64,000 bases of DNA from positions 4,182,781 through 4,246,780 of the forward strand of contig CM021323.1 in assembly GCA_010645155.1 (NCBI GenBank), written 5' to 3'. Source of the stretch: Tigriopus japonicus (lineage: Eukaryota; Arthropoda; Copepoda; Harpacticoida; Harpacticidae). A program made the position numbers and the translations under genes. The notes below the pieces were generated by a model. It saw nothing but the letters and a program-made list of their open reading frames with translations, was not told where the DNA came from and did not search any database. How positions within the stretch are numbered: the first letter of the stretch is position 1; each line of letters opens with the position of its first letter. Positions 59,182-64,000 of this stretch are shown one piece after another.

Positions 59182-60765
59182 ATGAGCTTGCTTTCAGCTC
59201 AAAGGACTCTCCCCATGAATACAATGATGGCACTTCTACGCCGAATCCAGAAGTATTTTCTTCCAATTCTGAGTGCATTTGTCGTCGTCAATTTCTTGTC
59301 TTTCTTCATCTATTACTCTCCAGCGCCCGTAAACCATTCTTTGGCACAAGCTCCTAAAATAGATCAGTACATCAAAATTACAGACGCAAAACTCAAACTC
59401 AATGAGGGAGAACATCGTGAGTTTCAGCCGGATGAAAAACCCAACTTGGTTCGGAAAACGAAGTCTGATGTGACGATAATAAATGAGACCATCGATCTCA
59501 GTAATGTGTACCCACAGGAGCAAGAGGACAAAGTTTTCCCACTCATGGATAATCCTTGGATTCACGCAGACGATGACAAGGCTCTCTCAAGCTATCCACA
59601 CACTGCCTTGGAACTACGGGGTTGTCCCTATCGACAGTTTCAGAACAAAAGTATCTTGGGCAAAATGAATTTTGTCACCCGTGAATACACCCGCTACAAA
59701 TTGTGTCAGAATTCCAAGGAGGATTGGCTTCAATCAAATATCTTTCCCGACACTGGTGACAGGGGGGAGCTTTTGTTAGAAACCAATTTCGTTTTTGACA
59801 TCCGTCCAGCCACTGGACACTTCTGCCCGAATTCATTCTCGGCCGACAGCCAGACTTCAGACACACAAATCCTTTTCATAGTGCTTTCAAGAACAAACCG
59901 ATTCGCTCAACGAAACTCAATTCGCAAAACTTGGGGAAGTGCCAGTCAACTCCGTGGCCAAGGCCACCGATTGGTCTTCGTTGTTGGCACTCACAGTCAC
60001 ACCTCAGAAGGGGGATCAAACCAGGGACAGGATGGGGAGAGCATCATCCTTGACAGCAAGATTAGGGATGAGGCCCGACTTCACGGGGATATCCTCCGAA
60101 CTCAAGCTAGGGAAGTTGGCCCCAATTTTGCATTGGAACAGTATGTTATAGGCCTGGCTTGGGCCTACCGAGAGTGTTCATTAGCCCGTTATGTCACGTT
60201 TGCGTCCGACCAAACCTTTATCAATCTGAAAAAGTTCGATTTTATAATAAAACAAGAGCAAAGCTCATCCCATAGAATTTATGGCATGCTCTTAAAAGAA
60301 ATGGAGCCAGATCGTAATCCGAATGGGATGCACTACATCAGTCAAGAGAGTTGGCCGTGGAAAGGCTATCCGGGCTTTCTTAGTGGTCCATCTTTTATCC
60401 TCTCAGGGGACGTGATGCCCAGACTCCTTACCGCTGTGAAATACACTCCAATTATGGAGCTAGAAAATGTTTACCTAACCGGTGTGGCTGCCTTAGCTGC
60501 AGGTGTGATGAGAATTGGAATTCACGATTTCTTTGTGGATTCCGTTCCCAATGACGAAGATGAATGCTCTTTTGCCAAACATGGTGGGATCAACAACGTG
60601 GAAACACCGGAGGTCATGGCTCATATTTGGAAGGACGTCAAGTACGTGCTTCATGAAAAGAATGTCACTTGTGTCATCAAGGCTCCTTGCATGGCTGAAA
60701 TGAACGGAAAGTGTTTGATTTCCGCGCCCGAGCATAAAAAGAAGCGTGACCAAAAGAAACAGTAA
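59182..60765 (+). CDS. GT31 beta-1,3-galactosyltransferase-like protein with degenerate DXD
   Basis: An uninterrupted frame encodes 527 residues. The start may be ATG 59182 or, if TTTCAG at 59195 is a splice acceptor, ATG 59215 (516 residues). A type II signal anchor follows a basic tail (LLRRIQKYFLPILSAFVVVN, about 18-45), then a long stem. GT31 motifs appear in order: SRTNRFAQRNSIRKTWG (about 235-250), LVFVVGT, DEARLHGDILRT, LEQYVIGLAWAYREC, YPGFLSGPSFILSGD and LENVYLTG (about 427-433). At the metal-binding site the usual DDDxFxN reads SDQTFIN (about 342-348), so two acidic residues are missing, and EDVYxG reads ENVYLTG. The C-terminus is basic (KKKRDQKKQ). The family builds beta-1,3-linked glycans in the Golgi. 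With these substitutions activity is doubtful or metal use altered; the fold assignment is secure. Confidence 0.87.
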   Translation: MSLLSAQRTLPMNTMMALLRRIQKYFLPILSAFVVVNFLSFFIYYSPAPVNHSLAQAPKIDQYIKITDAKLKLNEGEHREFQPDEKPNLVRKTKSDVTIINETIDLSNVYPQEQEDKVFPLMDNPWIHADDDKALSSYPHTALELRGCPYRQFQNKSILGKMNFVTREYTRYKLCQNSKEDWLQSNIFPDTGDRGELLLETNFVFDIRPATGHFCPNSFSADSQTSDTQILFIVLSRTNRFAQRNSIRKTWGSASQLRGQGHRLVFVVGTHSHTSEGGSNQGQDGESIILDSKIRDEARLHGDILRTQAREVGPNFALEQYVIGLAWAYRECSLARYVTFASDQTFINLKKFDFIIKQEQSSSHRIYGMLLKEMEPDRNPNGMHYISQESWPWKGYPGFLSGPSFILSGDVMPRLLTAVKYTPIMELENVYLTGVAALAAGVMRIGIHDFFVDSVPNDEDECSFAKHGGINNVETPEVMAHIWKDVKYVLHEKNVTCVIKAPCMAEMNGKCLISAPEHKKKRDQKKQ

Positions 60766-63270
60766 ATGGAGATTCGTGCCAAGGTGACAACCAAGTTTGA
60801 GACTAATTCGTCAAGAAACATGGCCGTACTTTCCTGCCGGGATGAAAAGTTTTCTCCTTTTATGGTCATCGATAAACCAAAGAACACTTTTCCTCATCGC
60901 ACCAGGAACTTGATCTTTTCCTTAAACATTATTGAGTTGATACTTTTATAATGTTGGTTTCGCCATGTTCGTTTTTAGGCGGGGACTTTTCGACTAGGTT
61001 TTTGTGCGATAAAGAAGAGAAGTTTTTCTAGGACATTTCAAAGTTGAGTAAGTACACGAGGACCCAGAAAATGACGTCCTATTATTTGCCATCGTAGTAA
61101 AATCTTACAAGACTGGCCACTTTTAATTGAGCACAAGAACAATTTAAAATTGATAACTCTACTTTTTACATTTTGTGATATCCAAAAGGTTGCAACATTA
61201 TTCATTCTTACATTTTGACAATAAAGATAACACAGCTTTCTATCTTTCTGCATTGAAAGTCTCGTGGTTGATGTTTTTTTATCGTTTTCCTTATTAATAT
61301 ATTTTGTTGCCCGCCTCCAGAAGACACGTAACAAACACTTCTGATCCTGTTTCCGAGCCAAGAATAACCTTTTTTGTAAGAATTTACATAAGTGTCGTGA
61401 AGTAGTTTTCTCATCGTGTGATGTGAGGAAAACTTTAGGAGCACTTGTATGAAACTTTGCTTGCCACGCACGCCACTTGACAACCTTAAACCTTGAAGGC
61501 GCAAATTTTTCAGCCCAGTGCCTTGCTTCCCAATGCTCAAAGTTCATTCAGGTTAGCCCAAGATTTTCTAAATTTGTTTCGAACTGAAATGCCTCTCCAC
61601 TTTGAGTCGTATTTCAAATGGTCTTCTTCCTTGACAAAGAATAGCACACCCATTTCAGATGAGGAAAAGGAACCCCCAAGAGATGGGTTTTGACCATTTT
61701 GTATTGGTTTTCCACTCCGAATGGCGGTCTTTTTCAAGGCTGGAAACGCGATCCTCGTAAAAGAAAGCCTAGAGAAACTGTTCAAATTTGCGCTCTCCAA
61801 TATTTATCTCCTAGGAATGAGAGTCCAATAATTGGATGGACCACCCTTGTTCCAAATTTGGTTGATGGTCCCCAGACACACGAAGAGCTCCCTCAAAACA
61901 AATATAACCCACTCATGTCCAAGATCCTTTTTGGCAAATGGCATTTATTCCCTCATTTGAAATTCAAACCCTGAGAAAATTGAATCTCTAAAAGCATCAT
62001 CCGTCTTCTCACTCATACGTACATATATGATCCACAACAACCACTCCATCCAGTCAACTCGACCAAAGATGGACCCCGTTACTTGGAAGGTCCATTTGAG
62101 CACTGAGAAAAATCGTCTCCGTCAATCAAAACTGACTCTACTCTTTATCACGTTAAAGAGCTGTTCGTTTTCAATCATGGATTGGTGTGGAACAAACATC
62201 CAATTCATTAAGTGATGCGCCAACAACAATGTTGGCTGAGGGTTTACTAGGATGAGTCCTCTGACTTTTTTCTCCCCCCTTCGACCTCGCCATGAGCCTT
62301 CGTAAAGGCGAAGGAGAGTGAATCATTTTTCAAAAAAAAGGTCTCTGGTGGATGCGAGGGATCATATCTCAAGATCTCGCAAGATCCCCACTCATGTGAG
62401 CGTGTGTCTATGGAGTTGCTTTCGACACACACATACACTCTTCAGACAGCTTCCACTGACTCTCGTTCCTTATCCGATGATGGTTCCAAGGAAAAATGGG
62501 ATCCACAACCAACAAATTTCTTTGATAAATTTCATCATCACAGCCCTGAAAGCTCAAAATACAGAGGCATGACAAGCCAAAGTGAAAATTGTACTTCCAA
62601 ACCCGAGAGCCTTTTTTCTTTGGAGAAGCATCCGTTTGCTTTTAAGGCATCAGTTTCTTGATATTTGGCCAGCTCAAATACCAGCTGATGAGGGCACGAA
62701 GAATCTGAGATTAATCAGAGAAAAAAGCTAAGAAAAAGAAAGCTCTCCTAGTTGTTTTCTCCACATGCGACGTAAGAAGGTTCTTCATCTAAAACAAAGT
62801 ATGGCACACATGGTCCAATGATTGAGGGATATTCGTAATATTCGAACCCGCATATTCACGATTAGTGGGTGGGAAACTTGCAGGGATAATGAGGCAGAAG
62901 TTTCATGAAGGAAACCATTTCCGTTCACGGAATAACGTTTCCCACGCCATGACCAAAGCGTCAGATTTATCTCGGTGGGTAGAGGGATCAAGGTGTTTGG
63001 AAAGATTCGAGGGAACATCAAGAATGGGTTTGGTCTTAAATCGTATCTTCAGGGTTCAGATTATCGTTCAAAAGCTGAAATATCAGTCCATTACTAAACT
63101 AAACAAATCGTGCCAAAACCTTTCACACGAAACAAATACGTTTTTGGTTAACTTTCGATTCAGAAATGACAAAAAATTACATCTTGTTGATCGGATAGAA
63201 TACTAAAGAAAAAAGTTCAACGCTAATTAAGGGTCATGACATGGGATGTACGTACTACGTACAGGCTGCG
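60766..63270. other. Intergenic, no gene recognised
   Basis: Includes the 3' flank of the GT31-like gene (an AATAAA lies at 61219-61224). Open frames near 61690-61974 and 62318-62661 have no domain or splice support. GC content is slightly higher than in the 47-56 kb region. Confidence 0.45.
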
Positions 63271-63880
63271 CAGGGGAATTTTTCCGACTATCTTTGAATT
63301 TCCCGCCAAAACAAATACCGTGTGATGAATCAAAAAACAGCATTTTGAAGCTTTGTGTTTCTTCTATTCATGTTCTTTTGCATACTTTTTCGTAAATACG
63401 ATCATGTCCGAGCAAGAAACAAAAAGGGTCCGCAACTCGGATTTGCTCTGCGCCGGAAAAGAACTCATGAAGACTTGGGAAATTGTCAGGTTTATTTGTT
63501 TTATTAAACGCAAAATCAGAGGAACCAAAAACTTAAAGCATAGAAAAAGGGCAATGATCAGATAGTTCAATTTTCACCATTGCAAGTCTTCATTTGGGGT
63601 CCTCGGCTTCCATTTCTTGGTCGAGTTATTTTTGAATGGGATGTGACTATCGAAACCAATCGATTTCCCCCGTCTTAATTCATACTGTTCCGGCGCAGAC
63701 CAAATCTGAGTTGATGCGCTTTTTTATTTTCAGCTTCGACATGATTATTTTTACGAAAAAGTTAGTAAAAAAACAGAAATAGAAGATAAAACAAAGCTTC
63801 AAAATGGTGCTTTTAGATTCATCAACCCTTGTTTGGTTTGACAGGAAATTTAAAGATAGTCGGGTTGAAAAATTCCCCTG
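63271..63880. mobile_element. Large inverted repeat, arms of about 190 bp, spacer about 230 bp
   Basis: The left arm 63271-63457 (CAGGGGAATTTTTCCGACTA to CTGCGCCGGAA) pairs with the right arm 63688-63880 (TTCCGGCGCAGACC to AATTCCCCTG) with small indels. Both arms carry an ATG in the same relative place, reading MSEQETKRVRNSDLLCAG and MSKLKIKKRINSDLVCAG. The ends start CAGGGG as in hAT elements, but no 8-bp duplication was found. Confidence 0.8.
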
Positions 63881-64000
63881 TATATTTAGGGTTTTTTGCA
63901 CAAAAAGAGGTTTGTGTCCCATTTTGTTTATTTGCAGATTATAAATACCGCTGCGATTGATGAAATCACTTGAAATAAAGACATGAGATTCAAAGCTTGT

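Noticed and set aside
61690..61974. 94-codon plus-strand frame downstream of the GT31-like gene
   Set aside because: No domain, no upstream promoter or splice evidence, and composition resembles the intergenic sequence.

Overview
The window is nuclear DNA of an animal, most likely an arthropod and plausibly a copepod-like crustacean. The genes are split by GT-AG introns, many only 55-150 bp long. Proteins are animal families: nrf-6-like acyltransferases, GT17 and GT31 Golgi glycosyltransferases, a Zasp-like PDZ protein and an EF-hand protein. The non-coding DNA is AT-rich and full of small DNA-transposon relics. The species call is inference; no marker gene is present.

Layout. 0-10 kb: an EF-hand gene (+, two exons around a 4.9 kb intron), then a three-exon PDZ gene (+). 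10.4-22 kb: two tandem nrf-6-like membrane acyltransferase genes on the minus strand. The first is intact (12 exons, 839 codons). The second carries several independent lesions and looks like a pseudogene. They are separated by two hAT-type MITEs with perfect 8-bp target duplications. 23-28.6 kb: a gene (-) for a probable single-pass type I membrane protein. 29.9-33 kb: MITEs and a dispersed repeat. 34-38 kb: a single 4 kb coding exon (+) for a 1338-residue zinc-finger protein whose finger array is a duplicated three-finger unit. 39.2-42.4 kb: a GT17 (MGAT3-like) glycosyltransferase (-), whose intron holds a 1.2 kb hAT-type element with a second repeat nested in it. 42.4-58 kb: gene-poor, with transposase and LINE relics, an assembly gap, a perfect 38-bp palindrome and several foldback repeats. 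59.2-60.8 kb: an intronless GT31 beta-1,3-galactosyltransferase-like gene (+) with a degenerate DXD motif. 60.8-64 kb: no gene seen; one large inverted repeat at 63.3-63.9 kb.

The genes do not form an operon or a common pathway. The two glycosyltransferases are both type II Golgi-style enzymes but lie 17 kb apart on opposite strands. The strongest leads are the decaying nrf-6 paralogue, the duplicated three-finger array, the GT31 protein without a normal DXD, and the family of precisely delimited non-autonomous transposons. Exon boundaries were read by eye from splice consensus, reading phase and paralogue comparison; no RNA evidence was available.
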